Assembly (NCBI GenBank): GCA_934590165.1
Contig: CAKTOO010000005.1
Coordinates: forward strand, 62,001-126,000
Length of the DNA: 64,000 bases
Direction: 5' to 3'
DNA from: an uncultured Dysosmobacter sp.
GTDB lineage: Bacteria; Bacillota; Clostridia; Oscillospirales; Oscillospiraceae
Shown: in pieces, positions 25,608 to 33,331 of the stretch
How positions within the stretch are numbered: the stretch's first letter is position 1
Layout of the letters: each line of letters starts with the position of its first letter
Translations under genes and position numbers: made by a program
The notes under the pieces: generated by a model
The model's input: the letters and a program-made list of their open reading frames with translations, nothing else
Databases searched by the model: none
What the model was told of the DNA's origin: nothing

Positions 25608-26045
25608 TTACTTTTTGTAGTCTTTACGGGTGAACTTCTCGCTGGCTCGCTGCTTATTTGCAAAATACGCCTCAGTGACTGCTTGGAAGAAAAGCTCCTT
25701 ATCCTGCTCAGGGACATCTCCACCAGCAAAGAGAGCACGCGTTTGTGTCAGCAGCTGCTCTACATCAGTTGCTCCTTTACGGCCATAGGCTGCTCTTGCG
25801 CTCTCGATGTATGGTGCCTCTTCAAGTCCATAGTTGGGATCTACGATCTCATCGTTGCTTAGATATGCCGTGGAAACACCCAGCACCTCTGCCAACCTCT
25901 GAAGATTCACACCGCGAGGCATTACACCTTGTTTTTCGTATTTGGTAATCGTGCGCAGCGTGACACCAATCTTATCGGCCAGTTCTGTTTGCGTAAGGCC
26001 CAGATGCGTGCGGCTCTCTCGAATCTTTTCACCAGTCGTCTTCAT
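25608..26045 (-). CDS. immR: Xre-family repressor (ImmR-like)
   Basis: A 145-residue protein with an N-terminal lambda-repressor-type helix-turn-helix (residues 5-60: LGLTQTELADKIGVTLRTI, then VLGVSTAYL). An acidic C-terminal region ends in a lysine-rich tail. It is paired with an ImmA-like peptidase and faces a control region with eight GGAACTT-type repeats across from a Y-family polymerase gene. I infer that it represses both directions and is cleaved after DNA damage or a similar signal. Confidence 0.85.
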   Translation of the reverse strand: MKTTGEKIRESRTHLGLTQTELADKIGVTLRTITKYEKQGVMPRGVNLQRLAEVLGVSTAYLSNDEIVDPNYGLEEAPYIESARAAYGRKGATDVEQLLTQTRALFAGGDVPEQDKELFFQAVTEAYFANKQRASEKFTRKDYKK

Positions 26046-26080
26046 AACCGTCTCCTCTCGCAGGTTTGGAAAGTTTTTGA

Positions 26081-26227
26081 AAGTTCTATTGACAAACCAT
26101 TTTCTGACCTGCTATTTTGTTATTAGAACTTATTGGAACTTAATAGAACTCGATTGGAACTTTAGGCTCATTATATTCTGCGAACTGGAACTTGTCAATA
26201 GGAACTTTTAGGAACTTGATGGAACTA
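26081..26227 (+). promoter_or_regulatory. Repressor-binding array: phased RGAACTY repeats and polymerase promoter
   Basis: A -35 TTGACA (26089-26094) and -10 TATTTT (26113-26118, 18-nt spacer) point toward the polymerase gene. Direct copies of A/GGAACTT start at 26125, 26135, 26145 and 26156, then at 26187, 26201, 26211 and 26221. A weaker CGAACTG is at 26181 and an inverted copy is at 26081. Most steps are 10-11 bp, one helical turn. The likely use is cooperative binding by the divergent Xre repressor; plasmid-type iterons are the alternative. Confidence 0.75.
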
Positions 26228-26253
26228 ATTCTTAAAGGCTATGGGCAGGAGGT

Positions 26254-27507
26254 ATGCCGAATATGGACGGTCGAGTTGTATTGCATAGTGACCTCAACAA
26301 TTGCTATGCGAGTATTGAATGTATGCTGCATCCGGAATTGCGCGGAAAGTACATTGCGGTTTGCGGCAGCGCAGAGGATCGACATGGGATCGTTCTTGCG
26401 AAGAACCAATTGGCAAAGCAGTGTGGGGTGAAGACAGGTGAAGTGATTTGGGAGGCACGCCAGAAGTGTCCGCAACTGACGATTGTAGAACCGCATATGG
26501 ACCAATACTTGAAATTCTCCAAAATTGTCCGCTCTATCTACTTGCGATACTCTCCGGAAGTCGAGTCATTTGGCATTGATGAGAGCTGGATCGAGCTGAC
26601 GGGGTCCCCGCTTCTCCAGCAGAAAACTCCGCTTGAAATCGCCAACGAGATTCGGACTACTGTGAAAGAAGAAGTCGGACTCACCGTTTCCATTGGCGTC
26701 AGCTTCAATAAGATTTTCGCGAAACTCGGCTCAGACATGAAAAAGCCAGATGCCGTGACTGTCATAACGCGGGAATCCTTCAAAGATCAGATCTGGCCGC
26801 TCCCCGTATCAGACCTGCTCTATGTGGGGCGAGCAACGACGGAAAAGCTTCGGCTCTACGGGATCCGTACCATCGGAGATCTGGCCCAAGCAGATCGGGC
26901 AATGCTAATTCGCCGGCTTGGCGTCAATGGTGAAAAGCTGTGGGTGTTTGCCAATGGACTGGATCAATCGCGCGTTATGCCATGCGACTACGAAATCCCC
27001 ATCAAGAGCGTGGGGCACGGAATCACCTGCACGGCAGACCTGCGTACAAATGAAGAGGTTCGACATGTTCTGATGGAGCTCTCACAGGAAGTGGGAGCAA
27101 AGCTGCGGAAAAGCAAACTGGCTGCCACGCGGGTCCGCATCAGTATTCGCGACAGCACACTGTCTCAGAGAGAGTACCAAGGGAAGCTGGAATTCCCAAC
27201 TCAAAGTTATACAGAGATTGCTGCAGCTGGCTTTAATCTGTTCTGCCGGCGTTATCCATGGCCTGCGGATGTTCGATCTCTGACGATTAGCGCGATCGAC
27301 CTGATCCCCTCGGATACACCAATTCAGCTCGATCTCTGGTCTGACTTTGAAAAGCATAATAAGCGTTTAACTTTGGAACGCACCGTGGAAGATATCCGCC
27401 ATCGCTATGGGCTCGGTATGATCAATTTTGCGGCACTTACCTTTGGATTGAAAATGCCGACACATCGTGAGATCGAATATAAAATGCCATCTGTTATGTA
27501 TCACTAA
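26254..27507 (+). CDS. Y-family translesion DNA polymerase (UvrX/DinB type)
   Basis: Copies past damaged bases with low fidelity. The 417-residue protein has catalytic Asp13 (HSDLNNCYASIE) and the second acidic pair Asp109-Glu110 (FGIDESW). The thumb helix-hairpin-helix is near 190-225, and a little-finger domain follows. A beta-clamp-binding motif IQLDLW lies near residue 375. Such polymerases on plasmids and phages are usually under repressor or SOS control, which fits the repeat-rich operator upstream. It is followed 13 nt later by an S24-like gene, mirroring umuDC-type pairs. Confidence 0.93.
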   Translation: MPNMDGRVVLHSDLNNCYASIECMLHPELRGKYIAVCGSAEDRHGIVLAKNQLAKQCGVKTGEVIWEARQKCPQLTIVEPHMDQYLKFSKIVRSIYLRYSPEVESFGIDESWIELTGSPLLQQKTPLEIANEIRTTVKEEVGLTVSIGVSFNKIFAKLGSDMKKPDAVTVITRESFKDQIWPLPVSDLLYVGRATTEKLRLYGIRTIGDLAQADRAMLIRRLGVNGEKLWVFANGLDQSRVMPCDYEIPIKSVGHGITCTADLRTNEEVRHVLMELSQEVGAKLRKSKLAATRVRISIRDSTLSQREYQGKLEFPTQSYTEIAAAGFNLFCRRYPWPADVRSLTISAIDLIPSDTPIQLDLWSDFEKHNKRLTLERTVEDIRHRYGLGMINFAALTFGLKMPTHREIEYKMPSVMYH

Positions 27508-27520
27508 GGAGGGACAGATT

Positions 27521-27871
27521 TTGATAACCAAAGTTGAGGAATTCCGGGACAAGCATACTGTCTCGGTCAACAGCAAGGGCGATATCCTTATCACAGGCTT
27601 CACCAACGCGAAAAATGAGAAGTGCTTCTGCATTATGGCAGACGGCCATCGCTATCATGAGTATGGCATCTCCACCGGCAGCCTCCTTCTCTGCCAGCGC
27701 GGCGCCGCCATCAATGACGGAGACCTCATCATCGTGAAAGAGGACGGAGCTTTTACTATTTATCTTTATCTGAAAGACCGCAAAATCAAGGAGGATGGCG
27801 ATAAGCGCATTCTCCATAACAAGTCCAAGGCCTACGCCAAAGTGATTGGCTCGTTCAACTTCTTTGAGTAA
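27521..27871 (+). CDS. S24/UmuD-like protein lacking the catalytic serine
   Basis: A 116-residue protein from a TTG start with AAGGAGGG 8 nt upstream; an ATG further upstream lies within the polymerase gene. Residues about 40-90 (CIMADGHRYHEYGI, then GSLLLCQRGAAINDGDLIIV) follow the S24 peptidase fold of LexA/UmuD. The position of the nucleophile Ser holds Arg, and the Lys position is also lost. It may be a structural partner or regulator of the polymerase rather than a protease. Fold assignment is by eye. Confidence 0.6.
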   Translation: MITKVEEFRDKHTVSVNSKGDILITGFTNAKNEKCFCIMADGHRYHEYGISTGSLLLCQRGAAINDGDLIIVKEDGAFTIYLYLKDRKIKEDGDKRILHNKSKAYAKVIGSFNFFE

Positions 27872-27896
27872 TCAGGTCTGGCAGAAAGGACGGATC

Positions 27897-28439
27897 ATGA
27901 GCAAATTCCAAAACTACCTGAAAACATTTGACATTACCAGTACGCTGACCGAGGAAGATATTGAAAAGACGATGGCATTGCTCCAAATCTATGGGCCCAC
28001 CGTTAGACGGACAGCCGCAAGAATCGATGAATTTGAGGAAGAGTGCTATGAGAGCCGGCGGCAATCCATCTCAGACTTCATCAATTTAGCCATCGACTAT
28101 GATCGTGACACCGATCGCAAACGCATTTCGGACCGTTTGGCGGAGATGGGGCACAGCATGGAGCTGCTTTCCGTTATGGAAGAGGCATTGGTGTTAGTGA
28201 AGGACACCCCGCCGAACGGCGGCACCTACTATAGCATCCTGCAGGCCCGCTACTTTGATGTCTACTGCACTTCCAATGAGGATGCCTTCCTGAATCTGGG
28301 GATGTCCTCGTCTACTTACTATCGTCACATCAAGCCGGCGATTCGAGCATTTGCCGCAAACCTCTGGTGTGTTGTCATCCCTGATCTGATCATCAAGGAG
28401 CATATCCAGAATAATGGGAGTCAGGTGGGAGTCTCATGA
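27897..28439 (+). CDS. ArpU/RinA-like phage-type transcriptional regulator
   Basis: A 180-residue, mainly helical protein with a C-terminal sigma-region-4-like helix-turn-helix (DAFLNLGMSSSTYYRHIK, then AIRAFAANLW). This pattern is common in phage late-gene activators of the ArpU/RinA group. Start at 27897 with AAAGGA upstream. It is the third gene of the plus-strand operon led by the polymerase. A second sigma-like gene follows after a structured leader. Confidence 0.65.
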   Translation: MSKFQNYLKTFDITSTLTEEDIEKTMALLQIYGPTVRRTAARIDEFEEECYESRRQSISDFINLAIDYDRDTDRKRISDRLAEMGHSMELLSVMEEALVLVKDTPPNGGTYYSILQARYFDVYCTSNEDAFLNLGMSSSTYYRHIKPAIRAFAANLWCVVIPDLIIKEHIQNNGSQVGVS

Positions 28440-28497
28440 GAGTCAAATGAGAGATAAAATGATGGAAAATAGAGAGGAGATTGGAAGCCAAGCGAAA

Positions 28498-28526
28498 TTG
28501 TAGTGTAGAGAATCACCCCTTATAAT
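28498..28526 (+). promoter_or_regulatory. Promoter of the 28763 gene
   Basis: TTGTAG (28498-28503), 17-nt spacer, TATAAT (28521-28526). It gives a leader of about 230 nt that contains two terminator hairpins before the next start codon. Confidence 0.65.
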
Positions 28527-28548
28527 GGATTATGCTGAAGCACCTATA

Positions 28549-28582
28549 GCCTCTCGGGGAATTTCCCCCGAGAGGCTTTTTT
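28549..28582 (+). terminator. Leader terminator 1
   Basis: The stem GCCTCTCGGGG / CCCCGAGAGGC is followed by TTTTTT, only ~25 nt beyond the predicted +1. It would give a short RNA of about 50 nt when it acts. Confidence 0.8.
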
Positions 28583-28618
28583 GATCCCCGCGTGCAACAG
28601 CCAATACTGGAACAAATT

Positions 28619-28654
28619 GCCGACCATTCTCGCATGAGAGTGGCCGGCTTTTTT
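28619..28654 (+). terminator. Leader terminator 2
   Basis: The stem GCCG-CC-TTCTC / GAGAG-GGCCGGC is followed by TTTTTTG. Downstream, AAGTCGTT and AACGACTT (28717-28757) form a third stem next to the GGAGG of the next gene. It could hide that ribosome-binding site. Confidence 0.7.
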
Positions 28655-28762
28655 GTTGCCTTGACTGGGAGCATGATCCATGTCCGGCGCTGGCAATCGG
28701 GCTCGTGGCCCGCCTTCAAGTCGTTCGTCCGCATCCGCAAACGAAACGACTTGGAGGTAAAA

Positions 28763-29167
28763 ATGAAAACTATCAGAATCAAAGACTACTATGGTATTTA
28801 TCAGGAAATTCCTGTCAGCGATGAGCTGTATGAAGAATGGCGCGCTCTTCAGAATGAAACGCAGCGCGTCCATCGCAAAGAAGTATATCACCGTGATTGG
28901 ACACCAATCGAGGATCTTTTCGAAATGCCGAAGTCTTATGAGCAGAACCCGATGGAAGATACGTTGCTGTGGGATGAGCAGGTCGCTGCGCTGTATGCAG
29001 CGATCGCACAACTTACCCCGATCCAGCAGCGCAGGATCCACATGCTGATGGAGAATATGACGATCCGTGAGATTGCCCGTCAGGAAGGGTGCCATATGAA
29101 CGCAGCTCTGAAATCTGTCAACGGTGCGCTCAAAAAGCTCCACGATCTTCTGAAAGACTGGGCATAA
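28763..29167 (+). CDS. Sigma-70 region-4-like regulator
   Basis: A 134-residue protein starting MKTIRIKDYYGIYQEIPV. Its second half (AAIAQLTPIQQRRIHMLM, then NMTIREIARQEGCHMNAAL) is a sigma region 4 helix-turn-helix. Such short sigma-like proteins are frequent on Clostridia conjugative elements and phages, where they activate element genes. GGAGG 5 nt before the ATG fixes the start. The leader with two terminators and an SD-adjacent stem suggests tight post-initiation control. Confidence 0.75.
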   Translation: MKTIRIKDYYGIYQEIPVSDELYEEWRALQNETQRVHRKEVYHRDWTPIEDLFEMPKSYEQNPMEDTLLWDEQVAALYAAIAQLTPIQQRRIHMLMENMTIREIARQEGCHMNAALKSVNGALKKLHDLLKDWA

Positions 29168-29292
29168 ATGCCTAAAGGGAAAACATTTAGTGTAGTTGTT
29201 GTTCTATGAGAACACTATGCGTAATTACTTTTAGATGCTTCGAGTGCGACATCACACGCACTTTGTTAAACGAAATGAGGAGGTTCCAATCC

Positions 29293-30219
29293 ATGATTAT
29301 CTCTGTCGATCACGGCAATAAATCGATCAAGACCCCGAACGCGCTTTTCACCTCCGGCCTGATTTCGTCCGAAGGGCTGCAAGGATTCAAAACGGACTAT
29401 ATCGGCTGGAACGGGCGCTACTATACGCTGACAGAACAGCGCATTTCTTATCTGCGCGACAAAACCGAAGACGAGCGGTTCTATGTCCTGACTCTCTTCG
29501 CTATCGCCAAGGAACTGGAACGGCGCAAGGCAGCTGAAACGCTGGATCCGATTGACATCACGCTCCTGATTGGATTGCCCCCAGCGCACTATGAACAGCT
29601 CCACAGTCGCTTTGAGCAGTACTTTCTGCGGCGCCGTGAGGCCATTGACTTCGAGTACAATGGAAAATACTACTCGATTCGCATCAGCAAGGTTCTCAGC
29701 TACCCTCAGGCATTTGCGGCTGCTGTAACACAGTACAGTACGCTCAAGACCTATTCTGTTGCCTACATCATCGACATCGGCGGCTTTACCATTGACGTGC
29801 TCAAGCTGCGGAACGGACGTCCTGACCTGGCGGTGGTCGAAAGTTTTGAAAAGGGGGTCATCACCCTCTACAACAGCATTACAAGCAAATGCAATGCGCT
29901 CTATGCCCGGATCTTGGAGGACTGCGATATTGATGAGGTCATTCGCAATCAGCCTACTGTCCTTCCTGGTGAAGTGCAACAGCTGATTCGCAGCATGACA
30001 GGAGAGTTTCTTTCGGAGTTCTATAACTTCCTTCGTGAGCGCGGCATCGATGTAACGACCAGCAAATGCGTGTTTGCCGGTGGTGGCTCTCTTCTCCTTC
30101 GAGGAATGATCGAGAGGGCAAATAAAGTAGCATTCCCCATTTTCATCGAAGATATTCATGCCAATGCACGCGGCTATGAACTCCTCTATCAGAGTGAGGT
30201 AGCGTCGAATGGGCAGTAA
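29293..30219 (+). CDS. parM: ParM-like actin-family plasmid segregation ATPase
   Basis: Polymerises into filaments that push plasmid copies apart. The 308-residue protein has actin-fold signatures: phosphate-1 loop ISVDHGNKSIKT at the N-terminus, phosphate-2 IDIGGFTIDVLKL (about 160), and adenosine motif AGGGSLLLRG (about 267). GAGGAGG precedes the ATG at 29293. The next gene overlaps it by 11 nt and has the size and position of a ParR adaptor. A short TAGTGT / ACACTA inverted repeat upstream (29190-29215) could be part of parC. Confidence 0.87.
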   Translation: MIISVDHGNKSIKTPNALFTSGLISSEGLQGFKTDYIGWNGRYYTLTEQRISYLRDKTEDERFYVLTLFAIAKELERRKAAETLDPIDITLLIGLPPAHYEQLHSRFEQYFLRRREAIDFEYNGKYYSIRISKVLSYPQAFAAAVTQYSTLKTYSVAYIIDIGGFTIDVLKLRNGRPDLAVVESFEKGVITLYNSITSKCNALYARILEDCDIDEVIRNQPTVLPGEVQQLIRSMTGEFLSEFYNFLRERGIDVTTSKCVFAGGGSLLLRGMIERANKVAFPIFIEDIHANARGYELLYQSEVASNGQ

Positions 30220-30547
30220 TAGTAAGTCTCGTGTTGTGCTCCAGTTCAATGAAATGGACTTTCGACACCGGCGCGCACTCGATATTTTACGGCAACGACC
30301 ACGCAGCATGTCCGAATTGGTCGTCAATGCGATCCTGCACTACACAAGCTGCCCAGAAGCGGCCAACGAGTTTGGCCGCGACTGGGTGGTGAGCATCGTC
30401 AAGGATGTCGTTCGCGAGATGGTCACAAATGGAGAACTCCAAGCTGTATCACAACCCACGTCCCCAAAGCCGGAGAGTCCAACGCTGGCGGCTGATGATC
30501 TTGCGGATCTCGGTGGTGTCATGGGGATGTTCCGGTCGAAGGAGTAA
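30209..30547 (+). CDS. parR: ParR-like DNA-binding adaptor
   Basis: A 112-residue protein whose first half (VVLQFNEMDFRHRRALDIL, then RSMSELVVNAILHY) fits a ribbon-helix-helix fold. An acidic, flexible tail ends GVMGMFRSKE. It overlaps parM by 11 nt. ParR proteins bind the centromere parC and cap ParM filaments with their C-terminus. The function is inferred mainly from gene order, size and the RHH-like start. Confidence 0.75.
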   Translation: MGSNSKSRVVLQFNEMDFRHRRALDILRQRPRSMSELVVNAILHYTSCPEAANEFGRDWVVSIVKDVVREMVTNGELQAVSQPTSPKPESPTLAADDLADLGGVMGMFRSKE

Positions 30548-30551
30548 GGCC

Positions 30552-31166
30552 ATGAGCAATAAGAAATTTGGATATGCTCGTGTATCCACAGCTGAGCAAA
30601 ATGAGGATCGTCAGGTTCTTGAATTGCTCGAGTACGGCATTGAAGAGCGTGATATCTATGTGGACAAGCAGAGCGGCCGTAGTTTTGAGCGAACAAACTA
30701 CATGTCACTACGAAATAGCATTTTGCGTAATGGCGATATCCTGGTCGTTAAAAGCATTGATCGTTTTGGCCGTAATTACTCTGGAATTCGCACCGAGTGG
30801 GAATATCTTACCAAAACGCTTGGTGTGGACATCGTCGTTCTGGACACTCCCATTCTGGATACGACCCGATACAAAGATCTACTCGGTAGTGTAATCACGG
30901 ATATTGTCCTCGCCGTACTATCTTTCGGCGCTCAGCTGGAAGTTGATACCAAGTCGAAGGCACAGGCGGAAGGGATTGCCGCCGCGCATCTAAAGGGTGT
31001 CAAATTTGGGCGGCCAAAGTGCTCTGTAAAGGACTGGGATATCTATTATCCCAAGTGGAAGCAAGGAGAAATCACAGCTGTCGAGTGCTATAGGCAGTTG
31101 GGCGTCAGCGCATCGACATTTTATCGGTTGGTGCATAAGTTTGAGTCGGAGGGAAAAGTACGATGA
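30552..31166 (+). CDS. Serine resolvase/invertase
   Basis: A 204-residue small serine recombinase with nucleophile Ser11 (YARVSTAEQNEDRQ), the SIDRFGRN helix and a C-terminal helix-turn-helix (AVECYRQLGVSASTFY). This is the Pin/Tn3-resolvase layout. Next to parMR it probably resolves plasmid multimers. AAGGAG precedes the ATG 4 nt after parR. Its stop overlaps the start of a second, inactive-looking recombinase gene (ATGA). Confidence 0.9.
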   Translation: MSNKKFGYARVSTAEQNEDRQVLELLEYGIEERDIYVDKQSGRSFERTNYMSLRNSILRNGDILVVKSIDRFGRNYSGIRTEWEYLTKTLGVDIVVLDTPILDTTRYKDLLGSVITDIVLAVLSFGAQLEVDTKSKAQAEGIAAAHLKGVKFGRPKCSVKDWDIYYPKWKQGEITAVECYRQLGVSASTFYRLVHKFESEGKVR

Positions 31167-31570
31167 AGCGCTGTATTATATATGCAAGAATTGGTGGACC
31201 AGCTTCGGAGGTAAATAACAGCCTTATGCAAGCACAGCTGGCCGGACTCCGTGCAGCCGCAGAAGGCCTCGGCTTAGAGGTCGTGGCAGAGCTTCCAGTT
31301 TTTGAGCATGGTAATGATGGGAACCGGCAAAGCATCAAGACGTTGGCTCGGGATAGGCGGCATGGCCTTTACGAATGTGTGCTGGTAAAGAATTTGTCAC
31401 GCTTGGCCCGTGGAGAGGCCATTCTCGAAGTTGGCCGCAAATTCGCAAGTGCCGGGCTTTCGGTCTACACACCTTCCGGTCGTGCTGAACTGATTCCGCC
31501 CGTTTATGCCTTCTACTCCAGATATCACACGGAAGGAGGTCCTGCATTTGGCTCGCGAAACCAAAAATGA
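31163..31570 (+). CDS. Catalytically dead serine-recombinase paralogue
   Basis: A 135-residue protein with the outline of a resolvase N-terminal domain (CIIYARIGGPASEVNNSL, then VLVKNLSRLARGE). Gly-Gly replaces the nucleophile Ser region, and no DNA-binding domain follows. The four-base ATGA overlap with the active resolvase gene suggests equal expression. It might form mixed, inactive tetramers and so regulate recombination. That role is inference. Confidence 0.7.
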   Translation: MKRCIIYARIGGPASEVNNSLMQAQLAGLRAAAEGLGLEVVAELPVFEHGNDGNRQSIKTLARDRRHGLYECVLVKNLSRLARGEAILEVGRKFASAGLSVYTPSGRAELIPPVYAFYSRYHTEGGPAFGSRNQK

Positions 31571-31739
31571 GGATCGAAAGCAAAGGATTCGTGACGCTTT
31601 CCAAGAGGGTCAAGCAGTAGAACGGATGCCAGCTCGCTATGTTGTAATATCAGAGGATATTACAGGCGATAGAGTTTTGGCAAAATTCCAACTCATTCAG
31701 TTCAAGGAGGATATTGATGTGTCAAGAACCCACACTTAA
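31548..31739 (+). CDS. Small protein, 3' end probably altered by the IscB element
   Basis: A 63-residue product from a TTG start with AAGGAGG 8 nt upstream, overlapping the previous gene by 23 nt. Basic N-terminus (ARETKNEDRKQRIRDAFQ), family unknown. Its last codons and TAA lie in CACACTTAAACGC, which is already the start of the omega-RNA/IscB element. The original C-terminus may therefore have been replaced. Confidence 0.55.
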   Translation: MARETKNEDRKQRIRDAFQEGQAVERMPARYVVISEDITGDRVLAKFQLIQFKEDIDVSRTHT

Positions 31740-32035
31740 ACGCAAAAGCGTTTTGAAGTGGTGCTTGTGGGAAAACTACAAGCCTGATTGACTACCCTAA
31801 GTGTTTCGAACACTACGTTACTTGAGAATGTATAGGCACCTGCGGGCGTTCGTCCGAACCCGCCGCTCTGCGGCATACGATTAAAAGCTCTGGGGGTAAG
31901 GAGCGGTGTCGTATGTAAGAAAACCTCAGGATAACATTGGGTACGGACACCTGACCTGCGTGATTGGCTCTACCGGTCATACAGGCGCGGCTTCTATATT
32001 AGCCGCATCAAGATTATCGGAAAGAGGGCATTGAC
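31738..32035 (+). ncRNA. Omega RNA (HEARO RNA) of IscB
   Basis: A ~300-nt gap directly upstream of iscB is packed with stems. AAACGC/GCGTTT lies at 31738-31753 and GTGTTTCGAACAC at 31801-31813. GCGGGCGTTCG/CGAACCCGC is at 31842-31863, and the closing pair CATACGA/TCGTATG at 31874-31915. GCGGCT/AGCCGC is at 31987-32006. Position, length and stem-rich form match the HEARO/omega RNAs that guide IscB. The guide would come from the flank just upstream of 31738. Confidence 0.85.
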
Positions 32036-33331
32036 ATGCCTGATAAGGTCTATGTTATCAGCCGGCTCGGACATCCGTTGATGCCCTGCTCTCCGGCAAA
32101 AGCCCGTCATCTTCTGGATGACAAGAAAGCAAAGGTTGTCAAACGGACGCCTTTCACTATCAGGCTCCTCTATGGGAGCACTAAGTATATTCAGCCGGTC
32201 ATTCTCGGCGTGGATGCAGGAAGCAAGACCATTGGTCTGTCGGCAAGTACGGTGAAGGAGGAATTGTTTGCTGCTGAGGTAATGCCACGGAATGACGTGG
32301 TGGAAAACCTCTCCACGCGAAGAGCGTTCCGCCGAGCACGCCGGAACCGTACCACACGGTATCGGGAACCTCGTTCTGATAATCGTGTGCGTAGCAATCA
32401 CGAATGTTGGCTTGCACCTTCTGTGAAAGTTAAAATTCAGGAGCATATTACTTCTATCAAGAGGGTATGTACTATCCTGCCTGTCAGCAAAGTGGTCATT
32501 GAGACTGCAGAATTCGACCTTCAGCTCCTCAAAGCTATTCAGGACGGAAAGCCTATCCCAGAGGGCGAGGACTATCAGAAGGGCGAAATGTACGGTTCTT
32601 ATAATGTTCGTCAGTACGTCCTCTGGAGAGATAACTACACCTGCACCTGCTGCGGAGTCAAGGGCACGGACAAGAAGCCAGTCAAACTGCATGTCCACCA
32701 TTTTGAGAGCCGCAAACACGGTGGGAATGCTCCGGACAACTACGGCACGCTCTGCGAGGATTGCCACAAGAAGTTTCACCTCGGCATCATTATCGATGAG
32801 ATGCTCAAGACGCGCAAGCGCCGCTCCACGAGAGACGCCGCCTTTATGGGCATTATGCGCAAGACACTGATGCAGAGACTCAGAGCAGAGCTCTCCATCC
32901 CTGTCGCAGAGACGAAGGGCTACATCACAAAAGCAACCCGCGAGAAGCTGCTGGTACTTCCGAAGAGCCACACTAGCGATGCTCTGGCAATTGCACAGGG
33001 TAGACACGGCTTTAGTATTAAGGCGCACACCTATGTAGAACCGGCAAACCACATCTACACGGTCCGCCCGGTACGGCATCATAACCGCCAGCTCCACAAA
33101 GCCTCTATCCTGAAGAGCGGTATCCGAAAGCGCAATCAGGCATCTAAATATGTCTTTGGTTTCCGACTCTACGATAAGGTTCTCTATCAGGGAAAAGAGT
33201 GTTTCGTGTGGGGGCGGAGAACAAGCGGAAGCTTTCTTCTTCGAACAATTGACGGTATAAAGGTCAAAGACGGTGTAAGTTGCAGAAACCTCACTCTACT
33301 TGAACGAAGCAGCAATTACCTTATTGCGTAA
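32036..33331 (+). CDS. iscB: IscB RNA-guided nuclease (Cas9 ancestor family)
   Basis: A 431-residue protein. The N-terminal PLMP-type domain (YVISRLGHPLMPCSP) is followed by RuvC-I with Asp60 (VILGVDAGSKTIGL) and an arginine-rich bridge helix (RRAFRRARRNRTTRYR). RuvC-II has Glu155 (VVIETAEF), and an HNH domain with HVHHFESRKHGG (about 219-230) is bracketed by CTCC and CEDC zinc pairs. RuvC-III has His312/Asp315 (SHTSDALAIAQG). All active-site residues are present, so it may be an active omega-RNA-guided nickase/nuclease. The ORF starts directly after the omega RNA. Confidence 0.93.
   Translation: MPDKVYVISRLGHPLMPCSPAKARHLLDDKKAKVVKRTPFTIRLLYGSTKYIQPVILGVDAGSKTIGLSASTVKEELFAAEVMPRNDVVENLSTRRAFRRARRNRTTRYREPRSDNRVRSNHECWLAPSVKVKIQEHITSIKRVCTILPVSKVVIETAEFDLQLLKAIQDGKPIPEGEDYQKGEMYGSYNVRQYVLWRDNYTCTCCGVKGTDKKPVKLHVHHFESRKHGGNAPDNYGTLCEDCHKKFHLGIIIDEMLKTRKRRSTRDAAFMGIMRKTLMQRLRAELSIPVAETKGYITKATREKLLVLPKSHTSDALAIAQGRHGFSIKAHTYVEPANHIYTVRPVRHHNRQLHKASILKSGIRKRNQASKYVFGFRLYDKVLYQGKECFVWGRRTSGSFLLRTIDGIKVKDGVSCRNLTLLERSSNYLIA

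Noticed and set aside
26125..26227. CRISPR array or LexA boxes in the GGAACTT repeats
   Set aside because: Repeats are only 7 bp with 3-bp spacers, and they are direct rather than the inverted GAAC/GTTC halves of LexA boxes.
31738..32035. Riboswitch upstream of iscB
   Set aside because: The region is better explained as omega RNA, because of its place directly before an IscB gene and its length; I saw no match to a known aptamer core.
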